64,000 nt of DNA from JBBDWR01 sp040902745 (GTDB lineage: Bacteria; Actinomycetota; UBA4738; HRBIN12): positions 1 to 64,000 of the forward strand of contig JBBDWR010000013.1 in NCBI GenBank assembly GCA_040902745.1, in the 5' to 3' direction. A model generated the notes under the pieces. That model saw only the letters and a list, made by a program, of their open reading frames with translations. It was not told where the DNA came from and did not search any database. Made by a program: the position numbers and the translations under genes. This document shows, one piece after another, positions 51,822 to 60,530 of the stretch. Every line of letters begins with the position of its first letter. Positions within the stretch are counted from its first letter, which is position 1.

Positions 51822-53939
51822 GTGCTCACCGACGCGGAGCGGCAGTTCCCCCAGCGCTACGCCCGCACCGGACGGTTCTCCAACGGTGCTCCGCGCAGCG
51901 TGACGGTATCGCCGGACGGGAAACGGGTCGTGTTCCTGCGGTCCTCGGGTCCCGAGGATCCCGGGAACGCGCTGTGGGTCTACGACCTCGACGGGATGCG
52001 CGAACGGCTCGTCGCCGACCCGGACAGCCTCGATGACGCCAACGCCGACCTTCCCGCCGTGGAACGGGCCCGCCGCGAACGTGTCCGCGAATCCGCCGGC
52101 GGGGTGGTGACCTACGCATGCGACGACGCGGTTCGCGTCGCGACGTTCGCCGTCGGGGGCACGTTGTTCCTGGCCGATCTGGTGGACGGCGGGGCACGAT
52201 CGCTGCCCTCGGAGCGAGGGGTGTTCGATCCCCGGCCCGACCCAACGGGTGAGCGTGTCGCCTACGTCTCCGGTGGGGACCTGCACGTGGTCGAGATCGA
52301 GGGCGGAGTCGACCGGATCCTCGCGGCCGACCCCGACCCGGACGTCTCGTGGGGTGTGGCGGAGTTCGCGGCCGCCGAGGAGATGGATCGGATCCGTGGC
52401 TTCTGGTGGTCCCCCGACGGGGAGCACGTCGCCGCCTGCCGCGTGGACGATCGTCCTGTGACGGTATGGCACCTCGCCGACCCGACCGATCCGGAAGCCG
52501 AGCCGAGGGCGATGCGCTACCCGGTTGCGGGTTCGCCGAACGCCGACGTGACGCTCGCGATCTTCGAGGCGGCGAGTGGGTCGCGTGCGCCGGTGCAATG
52601 GGACCGCGAGGCGTTCCCCTACCTCGCACGCGTCGCATGGCCATCGACGGCGCCGATGACGTTGCTTGTTCAGTCGCGCGATCAGCGGACGACCCAGGTG
52701 CTCGAGGTCGACGCCACGTCCGGACAAACGACCGTCGTTCGCGAGGATCGGGACGAGCATTGGGTCGAGCTGCTTCTCGGTTCCCCGGCGCGGACGAGCG
52801 ACGGGCGACTCGTCGGCACGATCGACGCCGATGACACGCGCCGACTGGCGATCGACGGAGAGGTGGTGACCCCACCGGGTTTGCAAGTGCGATCGGTCGT
52901 CCGCGCCGGCGACGACGTCCTGATCACCGCGTCGCCGGACCCGCGGGAGATCCACGTGTACCGCGTCCCGCTCGACGGAGGGGAGCCCGAGAAGCTGACA
53001 TCCACCCCCGGTGTTCACGGCGCCACCGCAGGCGGCGACACGCTCGCCGTGCTCTCGCGCACGCTCGACGAAGACCTACCGCGCATCGAGGTCCGTGCGG
53101 GCGGGTCGCGCGTCCGGCAGCTCACGTCGCTCGCGGAAGGTGCTCCCGTCGAGACGCGACCGTCGTTCTTCGTCTCGGGCTCGCGCGAGGTCCGGTCCGC
53201 GCTGCTCGTTCCGCGAGGCGCCCAGCCGGAACGGATCGGTCCCCTACCCGTGCTGCTCGATCCGTACGGGGGGCCGCACCATGCCCGCGTGCTCCACTCG
53301 CGGGTGGATTTCCACGTGTCGCAGTGGTTCGCCGACCGAGGGTTCGCGGTGCTGGTGACCGATGGCCGCGGCACACCCGGCCGCGGGTGCTCGTGGGAAC
53401 GTGCGATCCACGGAGACCTCGCGACACCCGTGCTCGAGGATCAGATCGATGCGCTGCATGCGGCCGCCGAACGACACCCGGGCGTGCTCGATCTCGAGCG
53501 GGTCGCGATCCGCGGATGGTCCTTCGGCGGGTTCCTCGCCGCGCTCGCGGTGCTGGAGCGGCCCGACGTCGTGCATGCGGCCGTCGCCGGCGCTCCCGTC
53601 ACCGACTGGGCGATGTACGACACGCACTACACCGAGCGCTACCTCGGCATGCCGCAGGACGAACCGGAAGCCTACGCGCGCAGCAACCTCTTGGCTCGCG
53701 CGGAGCGGCTGGAGCGTCCCCTGCTGCTGATCCACGGGCTGGCGGACGACAACGTCGTCGTTGCCCACACCCTGCTGTTCGCGACGCGCTTGTTCGAGGC
53801 CGGACGGCACCACGAACTGACCTTGCTCCCGAACGCGACGCACATGACGCGGTCGGAGGTCGCGGTGGAGCGGCGATTCGACCTGGAGCTGGACTTCCTG
53901 CGGCGGGCGCTCAGCCTCGACGAGCAGGAGCGCTCCTAG
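51822..53939 (+). CDS. S9 family prolyl oligopeptidase-type peptidase (DPP IV-like)
   Basis: This 705-aa protein has an N-terminal beta-propeller (about 20-430) and a C-terminal alpha/beta hydrolase. The catalytic Ser is in RGWSFGGFLAAL (about 565), Asp in GLADDNVV, His in NATHMTRSE; the DPP-IV-like EFAAAEEMDR glutamate motif binds the peptide N-terminus. It should cut dipeptides after proline or alanine. No signal peptide: cytoplasmic. GTG 51822, ten bases after recR. Confidence 0.93.
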   Translation: MLTDAERQFPQRYARTGRFSNGAPRSVTVSPDGKRVVFLRSSGPEDPGNALWVYDLDGMRERLVADPDSLDDANADLPAVERARRERVRESAGGVVTYACDDAVRVATFAVGGTLFLADLVDGGARSLPSERGVFDPRPDPTGERVAYVSGGDLHVVEIEGGVDRILAADPDPDVSWGVAEFAAAEEMDRIRGFWWSPDGEHVAACRVDDRPVTVWHLADPTDPEAEPRAMRYPVAGSPNADVTLAIFEAASGSRAPVQWDREAFPYLARVAWPSTAPMTLLVQSRDQRTTQVLEVDATSGQTTVVREDRDEHWVELLLGSPARTSDGRLVGTIDADDTRRLAIDGEVVTPPGLQVRSVVRAGDDVLITASPDPREIHVYRVPLDGGEPEKLTSTPGVHGATAGGDTLAVLSRTLDEDLPRIEVRAGGSRVRQLTSLAEGAPVETRPSFFVSGSREVRSALLVPRGAQPERIGPLPVLLDPYGGPHHARVLHSRVDFHVSQWFADRGFAVLVTDGRGTPGRGCSWERAIHGDLATPVLEDQIDALHAAAERHPGVLDLERVAIRGWSFGGFLAALAVLERPDVVHAAVAGAPVTDWAMYDTHYTERYLGMPQDEPEAYARSNLLARAERLERPLLLIHGLADDNVVVAHTLLFATRLFEAGRHHELTLLPNATHMTRSEVAVERRFDLELDFLRRALSLDEQERS

Positions 53940-54061
53940 CCGGCGTTCAGGACGCGCTCCAACTCGGTCGCCGCCCGTCATCCCGAACAGATGGCTCCTT
54001 CGAGGTATCCGCTTCCCTCCATGGCGGTGCCGGTGTCAGAACCCGCGAACGCGAGGTACTC
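53936..54061 (-). pseudogene. C-terminal stub of a flavin amine oxidase with an in-frame stop
   Basis: The minus strand reads EYLAFAGSDTGTAMEGSGYLEGAICSG, stop, then RAATELERVLNAG, stop. This is the FAD-binding tail of flavin amine oxidases (FAG-T-x-EGYMEGAxxSGERAA) with the expected Glu codon replaced by TGA. The remainder of the gene is replaced by the DUF4349 gene. The final stop overlaps the stop of the S9 peptidase gene. Confidence 0.6.
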
Positions 54062-55154
54062 AGGCGGTTCGACGGCGCAGTGTGCGCACCGCGAGCCACA
54101 CGAGCCCGGCCAGCGCGACCAGCGGGAGCAGGTACCCGATCCCGATCACGATCGCACCGACCACGCTCAGGAATCCGTCGATCGACGACTTCCAGGCTTC
54201 GAAGATGCTCGGCGTGTCGGCCGAATCGTCGCGCTCGACGCCTTCTTCGTGCATGTACAGGGTGATCGTCGCTTTGCTGCTCTGGTCGTTGATCAGCTTC
54301 ATGCGGCCCTTGAACTCCTCGATCCGGATGAGCACGTCGTCCACCGCGTTCTGCAGACGAAGGATCTCGTTCAGGGAGTTCGCCTTGCCCAGCAGACCGA
54401 CGAGTGCGGCCTTGCGCGCCTGAAGGATCTCCAAGCGAGCCTGCAGGTCGACGAACTCGGCCGTGACGTCGGTCGACTGGATCGAGTCGCGCTCGGTTCT
54501 CACGCCGAGTTCTTTCAGCATCAGGCGTGCCCGGTTGAAGTACTTGGCAGGAACGCGCATCACCATCGAACCCGAACGAACTGCGGCGGACTGGGTCGTC
54601 ACGAAGCCACCGAGGTCTTCGGCGATCTGCGAGGCGCGCTGGAATCTGCTGCCGAAGCTCTCCCGTATGATCTCGATCGACAGGTCCGCTGTCTTGATCA
54701 CCTTCGAGAACTCGCCGGGAACGCCCGCAGCTCCGGGGATGGTTTCGGGCCCGCTAGGAGCCTCGACGCCGGCCGCTTGCTCCACATCTGTCGCGGCGTT
54801 GGGGCCGAAGTACAAAGCGTCCTCGTCGGAAAGGGCCGTATCGCGCCAGCCGGCTGGCCGGTCCTCCGCGGACAGGGCACCTGGCACCGGCGCGGTCGTC
54901 GCCATTCCTGCGGCCGCTCCGTCGGACGAAGAGCTTCCGTTGTCGCGAGCGGCGTAGGAACCGACTACGCCGGCGACCACGAGGAACGATGCTGCCGCTG
55001 CCGTGATGGGAACCCACTTGGAGCGGAAGCCGCGACGCCCGGAGCCCGCAGAGCGCCGCACGATGGTGCGCGAGCCCGACACGGTCGCGCGGGCTGCGAC
55101 GAGGCGCAGGTCGTCGCCGAGCTGAGCCAAGAAATCGATCGTGGTGTCCGTCAT
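54060..55154 (-). CDS. DUF4349 membrane protein, candidate anti-sigma/sensor partner
   Basis: This 364-aa protein has a cytoplasmic head (1-46), one membrane helix (about 47-68), an exported middle with a long coiled coil (about 225-290) and a second helix pair near the C-terminus (about 325-357). The middle matches DUF4349 (IKTADLSIEI...FVDLQARLEILQARK). Its ATG overlaps the stop of the sigma factor gene (ATGA). The head of about 45 residues facing the cytoplasm and the coupling suggest it holds or senses for the sigma factor; this is inference, as no anti-sigma domain is recognisable. Confidence 0.85.
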   Translation of the reverse strand: MTDTTIDFLAQLGDDLRLVAARATVSGSRTIVRRSAGSGRRGFRSKWVPITAAAASFLVVAGVVGSYAARDNGSSSSDGAAAGMATTAPVPGALSAEDRPAGWRDTALSDEDALYFGPNAATDVEQAAGVEAPSGPETIPGAAGVPGEFSKVIKTADLSIEIIRESFGSRFQRASQIAEDLGGFVTTQSAAVRSGSMVMRVPAKYFNRARLMLKELGVRTERDSIQSTDVTAEFVDLQARLEILQARKAALVGLLGKANSLNEILRLQNAVDDVLIRIEEFKGRMKLINDQSSKATITLYMHEEGVERDDSADTPSIFEAWKSSIDGFLSVVGAIVIGIGYLLPLVALAGLVWLAVRTLRRRTA

Positions 55155-55738
55155 CGGTCGGTGACCTCCATCGCGAGCTCGCGGGCGCGCGGCTCGAGTT
55201 CCTGGGCGAGCCGCCGAAGTCCGCGGCTCACACGTTGGCGTGCGGTCGCCTCCGTGCAATCGAGCTCGTCGGCGACCTCGGAGTAGGGGCGTTCCTCGAT
55301 CACGCGCAGCCGCGTTGCGTCGCGCTGCTCGTCGGGGAGGCTAAACAGCGCTTGCTCGACCGCGTCGCGCATGGGCGCGAAGTCGACGAGCTCCTCGATC
55401 CGATCGAAATCGTCCGGGGACAGGTTGCGCTCGGGCATCCCGAGCTTGCGCCGCGCACGCGAGTCGACGCCGCCGCGGCGGAAGAACCGGGAGAGCTGGT
55501 GATGGGCGACACCGTAGAGCCATGCGACTCCGTCGGTTCCCTCGCCGCGGAAGTTCCCTCGCGACGCGAACGCTTCTGCGAAGGTCTCCGCCGTCAGATC
55601 GGCGGCCGTCTCGGGGTCGAACGTGCGTCGAGCGAAGAAGCGGAGCAGATCCCGTGCGTGCCGTTCATAGAACATCGAGAACGCCTCCGGCCTGTCGGTG
55701 GAACGGAGCAGCAGCTCCGCGTCGCTGATCGTCTCCAT
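55151..55738 (-). CDS. RNA polymerase sigma-70 family (ECF) sigma factor
   Basis: This 195-aa protein has region 2 (FSMFYERHARDLLRFFARRTFDPETAADLTAETFAEAF) and region 4 (SLPDEQRDATRLRVIEERPYSEVADELDCTEATARQRVSRGLRRL). AGAAGG lies upstream of ATG 55738; an ATG at 55801 is also in frame. It is encoded in a two-gene unit with the DUF4349 protein, divergent from lysC. Confidence 0.93.
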   Translation of the reverse strand: METISDAELLLRSTDRPEAFSMFYERHARDLLRFFARRTFDPETAADLTAETFAEAFASRGNFRGEGTDGVAWLYGVAHHQLSRFFRRGGVDSRARRKLGMPERNLSPDDFDRIEELVDFAPMRDAVEQALFSLPDEQRDATRLRVIEERPYSEVADELDCTEATARQRVSRGLRRLAQELEPRARELAMEVTDR

Positions 55739-55951
55739 CTGCACCTTCTGCTCGCCCGGGTCGGTCTCGGTGCTGTCAGGGATCTCATGCCGTAGGTTCA
55801 TGTTGTTGTGACGCCCAAGTGAACCTCGCCGGTTCCCCTGCATGTGTCCCGGCGAAAACCCGTGCGTACAAGGAGCTGTGCACACACGCGACAGGTGCCT
55901 GTGCGCGTCCCCCTACCAGGGACGTTGGGTCGTGGTTGGTACCGTTGACCC

Positions 55952-57196
55952 ATGCCGGTGATCGTCCAGAAATACGGCGGGACCTCGGTCGGGGATGTCG
56001 ACCGGATCCGCGCCGTCGCCGACCGTGTCTCCTCCGCCCGCGAGGGTGGCTACGACGTGTGCGTGGTGGTCTCGGCGATGGGCGACACCACCGACGACCT
56101 CACGCGGATGGCCCACGAGCTGACGCCGGTCCCGCAGCCGCGTGAGCTCGACATGCTGCTGACCTCCGGGGAGCGGATCGCGATGTCCCTGCTCGCGATC
56201 GCGATCAACGCGAAGGGGTGCAAGGCGGCGAGCTACACGGGCTCTCAGGCCGGGATCATCACGACGACCGAGCATGGGAAGGCAAAGATCGTCGAGGTCC
56301 GTCCTGGCCGGATCCAAGAAGCCCTCGCGACAGGCAACGTCGTGATCGTCGCGGGTTTCCAGGGGGTGTCGACCTCGCTCGACGTCACCACGCTCGGTCG
56401 TGGCGGTTCGGACACCACCGGCGTCGCACTCGCGGCCGCGCTCGGGGCGGAGTTCTGCGAGATCTTCACCGATGTCGATGGCGTGTACACGACCGATCCA
56501 CGGATCTGCGCGGACGCGCGCAAGCTCGATGCGATCAGCTACGAAGAGATGCTCGAGCTGGCGGCTAGCGGAGCGAAGGTCCTCCAGCTGCGGTCGGTCG
56601 AGTACGCTCGACGACACGGCGTTCGCGTGCACGTTCGCTCCGCTTTCACTGGCGAATCCGGCACATGGGTGCAGGACGAAGGGACGGAAGGGATGGAACA
56701 AGCGCTGATCTCGGGGGTCGCCCTCGACGACACCGAGGCGAAGATCACGATCGAGGAGGTTCCCGACCGACCGGGCGTCGCGGCGAACATCTTCAAGGCC
56801 GTGGCCAACGAGGGGATCAACGTCGACATGATCGTGCAGAACGTCTCGCACTCGGGAACCACCGATATGTCCTTCACCGCGCCGCGGGCCGATCTGCCAA
56901 AGCTGGAAGACGTGCTCGACCGGATCGTGAAGGAGATCGGAGCCGCGCGCTTCGTCGTCGACGGCGGCATCGCCAAGGTCTCGTTGATCGGTGCGGGCAT
57001 GAAGTCCCATCCGGGGGTGGCGGCCGACATGTTCGAGGTGCTCGCCGCCGAGGAGGTCAACATCGAGATGATCTCCACCTCGTCGATCCGCATCTCGTGC
57101 GTGATCCGCAGCGATGACGCGGAGCGAGCCGTTCGAGCTGTGCACGATCACTTCGAGCTCGGCGAGGGCACCGTCGAGCGGGGCGCTGCGGTCTGA
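55952..57196 (+). CDS. lysC: aspartate kinase
   Basis: This 414-aa enzyme phosphorylates aspartate, the first step to lysine, threonine and methionine. KYGGTSVG opens the kinase domain, FTDVDGVYTTDPR follows, and two ACT domains (from about residue 265) bind the feedback inhibitor. In this family an internal start often gives a separate beta subunit. The stop overlaps the asd start. No Shine-Dalgarno is visible before the ATG. Confidence 0.97.
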   Translation: MPVIVQKYGGTSVGDVDRIRAVADRVSSAREGGYDVCVVVSAMGDTTDDLTRMAHELTPVPQPRELDMLLTSGERIAMSLLAIAINAKGCKAASYTGSQAGIITTTEHGKAKIVEVRPGRIQEALATGNVVIVAGFQGVSTSLDVTTLGRGGSDTTGVALAAALGAEFCEIFTDVDGVYTTDPRICADARKLDAISYEEMLELAASGAKVLQLRSVEYARRHGVRVHVRSAFTGESGTWVQDEGTEGMEQALISGVALDDTEAKITIEEVPDRPGVAANIFKAVANEGINVDMIVQNVSHSGTTDMSFTAPRADLPKLEDVLDRIVKEIGAARFVVDGGIAKVSLIGAGMKSHPGVAADMFEVLAAEEVNIEMISTSSIRISCVIRSDDAERAVRAVHDHFELGEGTVERGAAV

Positions 57197-58227
57197 TGGG
57201 TCGCACCGTCGCCGTCGTGGGCGCTACGGGAGCCGTGGGCCGCCGGATCACCGAGATCCTGGAAGAACGCGACTTCGACGTGGGCGAACTCCTGCCCCTG
57301 GCGTCGTCACGCTCGGCGGGATCCAAGGTCCGCTTCCGCGGTGAAGACGTCGAGGTCCGGGAGCTCACCCCCGGCTCCCTGGCGGGTGCCGATCTCGCGC
57401 TCGTCTCCGCGGGAGCGAGTGTGTCGAAGCGGTTCCTTCGCGCTGCCGCCGCTGCCGGTGTCGTGTGCATCGACAACTCGAGCGCCTTCCGCATGCAGGA
57501 CGACGTCCCACTCTCGGTCCCCGACGTGAACCCGGAGGCGCTCGACGGTTCTTCCACGCTGATCGCAGTCCCCAATTGCACGACGATCACCGCGGTGCTC
57601 CCCCTGGGACCGTTGCATCGCGTCGCGGGGCTCACGAACCTCGTGCTCTCGAGTTATCAGTCGGTGAGCGGTGCCGGGCAGAAGGGCATCCGGGAACTGC
57701 AGGAGCAGGTCGACAAACTCGACGGCGATCTGGAATCGCAGCTCGCTGCCCCCGACGCACAGGCGCTTCCACACGGTGAGACCTTCGGCAAGACGATCGC
57801 GTTCAACGCCGTCGCCAAGATCGGGGAGTTCGACCAGGGCGGATTCACCGGTGAAGAACTCAAGATGATGGCCGAGCCGCGAAAGATCCTGTCCGCCCCG
57901 GACCTGCAGGTCGCGGCCACGAGCGTGCGAGTGCCGACGGTCGTCGGCCATGGTGTGTCGATCGCCGCCACCTTCGCCCGCCCGATCTCGCCCGACGAAG
58001 CCCGGGCGATCCTCGCCGAGGCCCCAGGCGTCGAGGTGCGGGACGATCCCGCGAACGGCATCTACCCCAGCCCGGTGGACTCAGCCGGCCTCGACGTCGC
58101 GCTCGTCGGCCGGATCCGGCAGGTTCCCGGTCGCGAAGACCAGCTGTTGCTTTTCAGCTGCGCGGACAACCTGCGCAAGGGCGCCGCGCTGTGCGCGGTT
58201 GAGATCGCCGAGCGCGTGTTCGTCTAG
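57196..58227 (+). CDS. asd: aspartate-semialdehyde dehydrogenase
   Basis: This 343-aa NADPH enzyme has the Rossmann start VVGATGAVGRRI, the catalytic Cys in AVPNCTTITAVLPL and the substrate loop SYQSVSGAGQKGI. The ATG overlaps the lysC stop (TGATG-type). Its stop codon shares bases with the stop of the convergent GNAT gene. Confidence 0.97.
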   Translation: MGRTVAVVGATGAVGRRITEILEERDFDVGELLPLASSRSAGSKVRFRGEDVEVRELTPGSLAGADLALVSAGASVSKRFLRAAAAAGVVCIDNSSAFRMQDDVPLSVPDVNPEALDGSSTLIAVPNCTTITAVLPLGPLHRVAGLTNLVLSSYQSVSGAGQKGIRELQEQVDKLDGDLESQLAAPDAQALPHGETFGKTIAFNAVAKIGEFDQGGFTGEELKMMAEPRKILSAPDLQVAATSVRVPTVVGHGVSIAATFARPISPDEARAILAEAPGVEVRDDPANGIYPSPVDSAGLDVALVGRIRQVPGREDQLLLFSCADNLRKGAALCAVEIAERVFV

Positions 58228-58718
58228 TTGTCGTCGCGCAGGGGCTGACCGCTCGGCGCGACGTCGTCGACCAAGGACTTTACGAACCATTTCCCGTAGT
58301 CGTCCCAGCCGAGCTTCATGTAGAAGCTGTGTGTGTCCTCGCGCCACCCGGCGGTGACCAGCGACATCCGGAAACACCCCCGCTTGCGTGCCAGCTCCTC
58401 CGCACGCTCCAGCAAGAGGCGGCCGACACCTTCCCCCCGAACGCGTTGGGTGACGACCACGTCGTTCACACGAGCTTGGGGGCGATGGTCGCCGAGCCGC
58501 TGGTGGTATTCCATGTCGAGCATGCCGACGACCGCGTCCCCGTGTTGTGCGACGAGACTCACGACCTCGAGGCGCCGGAGGTGACCGGCGAACTGCATCT
58601 GGTGCGTCGGATTGTCGGCCGTCCCCTCAGCGACGCCGCGGCCCAGCTCGACGAGCAGGCCGGCGACGGCCGGCCAGTCCTCGGACTTGGCGAAGCGGAC
58701 GACGATCTCGGCGCTCAC
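58224..58718 (-). CDS. GNAT N-acetyltransferase
   Basis: This 164-aa single GNAT domain has the acetyl-CoA loop QRVRGEGVGRLLLERAEE and a late SLVTAGWREDTHSFYMKLGW. GTG 58718 overlaps the stop of the upstream MazG gene (GTGA). The substrate is unknown. Confidence 0.9.
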   Translation of the reverse strand: MSAEIVVRFAKSEDWPAVAGLLVELGRGVAEGTADNPTHQMQFAGHLRRLEVVSLVAQHGDAVVGMLDMEYHQRLGDHRPQARVNDVVVTQRVRGEGVGRLLLERAEELARKRGCFRMSLVTAGWREDTHSFYMKLGWDDYGKWFVKSLVDDVAPSGQPLRDDN

Positions 58719-58999
58719 GGCGGGCACCGGCAGGGAACGTCCCCGCACTTGGGGCATCCGCCGGCGTATCGGGAGGCGGCACGATCCAGGTCGACCCCGG
58801 ACAGGTTGGCCAGGGATGCGAGCCATGCGAGGACGTCCCCGAATTCGTGCTCGAGATTCTCCCGGTCGTCGCGGCGGAGCGCCCGCGCGAGCTCACCCAC
58901 CTCCTCGGTCATCCACCGGAAGGTGGCGTCGCGCCCACGCTTGGCGTCGCGACGGTAATACGTGCGGCGCAGGACGTCCTGCAGCTCTGCGATCTCCAT
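58715..58999 (-). CDS. MazG-type nucleotide pyrophosphohydrolase
   Basis: This 94-aa protein has one MazG domain: WMTEEVGELARALRR supplies the EExxE-type metal acids and HEFGDVLAWLASLA the ExxD pair. A short CPKCGDVPCRC tail may bind zinc. It hydrolyses NTPs or dNTPs in this family; the short length fits house-cleaning MazG relatives. ATG 58999. Confidence 0.9.
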   Translation of the reverse strand: MEIAELQDVLRRTYYRRDAKRGRDATFRWMTEEVGELARALRRDDRENLEHEFGDVLAWLASLANLSGVDLDRAASRYAGGCPKCGDVPCRCPP

Positions 59000-59038
59000 C
59001 GGCCGAGTGTAGTCGCCCGGCCCCGCGAGCCGTCCCGG

Positions 59039-60439
59039 TCAGGCGTCGGACGGGGCGGCTTGCCCCGCGCCGGGGATCCGGCGGGCGATCGCGAGCAGGG
59101 CGAGCATCATCACGGCGCCGATGAGGAACGCGCCCGCCAATCCGGCCACCGTGGGTTCACCGGACGAGCTCAGAAGCAGCGCGATCGACGCGCCGCCGAC
59201 TCCGGCGCCGATGCCGACGCCGAGCATGTCCATCAGCAGGGTCGACGACAGCTCTCCGGCTTCGTTCCCGGACTCTGCCTCGTTCATCACCGCCAACGGG
59301 ATCGTGGGGAAGGCGATCCCCATCCCGAGCCCGGCGAGTGCCCACCCCGCATAGGACACGACCACCGGGAACCCCGTGATCAGCCCGGTCGCCACACCGA
59401 TCGTGCCGACGAGCACCAACGTGGTGCCCACCGTGACCAGCGTGCCGAGTGGCATCGACGTGGCGCGCTTGGACTGCCAGAAGCTGCCCGCCGACCAGGT
59501 GACCGTCGCGAGAGTGATCACGATGCCCGCGACTCCGATCGACAGCCCGTGGATCTCGGTGAGCATCAGCGGGACGAACGCGTCCACCGCGAAGAACGAC
59601 GCGGAGAGCAAGAATGCGGCCGCGGCGGCAGCGGGCAGCCCGCGCCGAGCCAACAGCGTGCCCCGGGGGACGATGTGGAGTAGCGCCGGAATCCCGATCG
59701 CGCCTCCGATGACGAGGAGCGGGCCCGTCCACAGGGACAGGTACGTTATTCCGCCGAGCACCATGCCCGCCCCCACCATCAGTTGCAGCGGCCAGCGGAT
59801 CGGCAGGCGAACCGTGTCATCGGGCTCCAGGTTCGCGCTCGCCAAGCCCGGGAAGATCAAGAACGCAGCGATCAGCAACACGGGAAGGGGTGCGATGAAC
59901 GCGAACCGCCACCCGAGGGTGGCGGCGATCGTCGCCCCGATCGGTGGGCCCAGCAGGCCGGGAAGGATCCACATCGATGCGAGGAGTGCGAGCACCCGCG
60001 GTCGCATCCGTTTGGGGTAGGCCTTCGCGACCGTGCCGAGCGACAAGGAGTAGAGCGCGCCAGCGCCGCTGCCCTGGATGAATCGACCGAGTACCACGAT
60101 CTCCATGGACGGTGCGAGCGCCGACACGACGAGCCCGGTCACGTAGACGACGAGCATCAACGTCAGCGGCCGCGTGGAACCCCATCGGTCCGCTGCCCTG
60201 CCCGCGATCGGGATCGAGGCGAACGTTGCGAGTGCGAACGCGCTGAACGTCCAGCCGTACAGCTGCACGTTTCCGAGGTCGTCCTTGACGTCGGGGAGGA
60301 TCGTGGTGACGACGAGCGCTTCCATCGCGACGAGGGCTTCGAGCAACAGCAGGCCGATCGTCAGTCGGCCGCGGCGCCCCTGGAAGACCTCTCTCCAAGG
60401 CGTCGGCCGACCGGGCACGGGCTCGACGTCCTGGGCCAC
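59039..60439 (-). CDS. MFS transporter (multidrug DHA2-like)
   Basis: This 466-aa protein has 12-14 membrane helices and the MFS loop GRAADRWGSTRPL between helices 2 and 3, plus GRFIQGSGAGALYSLSLG. It is an H+-antiport type exporter by family; the substrate is unknown. GTG 60439 has GAAGGAGG just upstream. It is divergent from the acyl reductase gene and may share the operator at 60498-60513. Confidence 0.92.
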   Translation of the reverse strand: MAQDVEPVPGRPTPWREVFQGRRGRLTIGLLLLEALVAMEALVVTTILPDVKDDLGNVQLYGWTFSAFALATFASIPIAGRAADRWGSTRPLTLMLVVYVTGLVVSALAPSMEIVVLGRFIQGSGAGALYSLSLGTVAKAYPKRMRPRVLALLASMWILPGLLGPPIGATIAATLGWRFAFIAPLPVLLIAAFLIFPGLASANLEPDDTVRLPIRWPLQLMVGAGMVLGGITYLSLWTGPLLVIGGAIGIPALLHIVPRGTLLARRGLPAAAAAAFLLSASFFAVDAFVPLMLTEIHGLSIGVAGIVITLATVTWSAGSFWQSKRATSMPLGTLVTVGTTLVLVGTIGVATGLITGFPVVVSYAGWALAGLGMGIAFPTIPLAVMNEAESGNEAGELSSTLLMDMLGVGIGAGVGGASIALLLSSSGEPTVAGLAGAFLIGAVMMLALLAIARRIPGAGQAAPSDA

Positions 60440-60494
60440 GGATCCTCCTTCTCGAACGGCCGTGCAAGGGTACGAGACGTGCCTGGATCGCTAC

Positions 60495-60523
60495 TTGTCT
60501 ACCAACCGGTAGAGGTGCATAAT
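60495..60523 (+). promoter_or_regulatory. promoter of the acyl reductase-HAD gene
   Basis: TTGTCT (60495-60500), a 17-bp spacer and CATAAT (60518-60523) form a good sigma-70-type promoter. The start point would fall at about 60530-60531, the A of the ATG, so the mRNA should be leaderless, consistent with the lack of a ribosome site. Confidence 0.65.
60498..60513. promoter_or_regulatory. operator in the promoter spacer
   Basis: TCTACC-AACC-GGTAGA is an inverted repeat with 6-bp arms inside the -35/-10 spacer. A third half-site GGTAGAC follows at 60533-60539, just after the start of the gene, making a second pair with GTCTACC. It is of the size TetR-type repressors use; the gap also serves the divergent MFS gene. 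Confidence 0.55.
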
Positions 60524-60530
60524 CTGCCGC

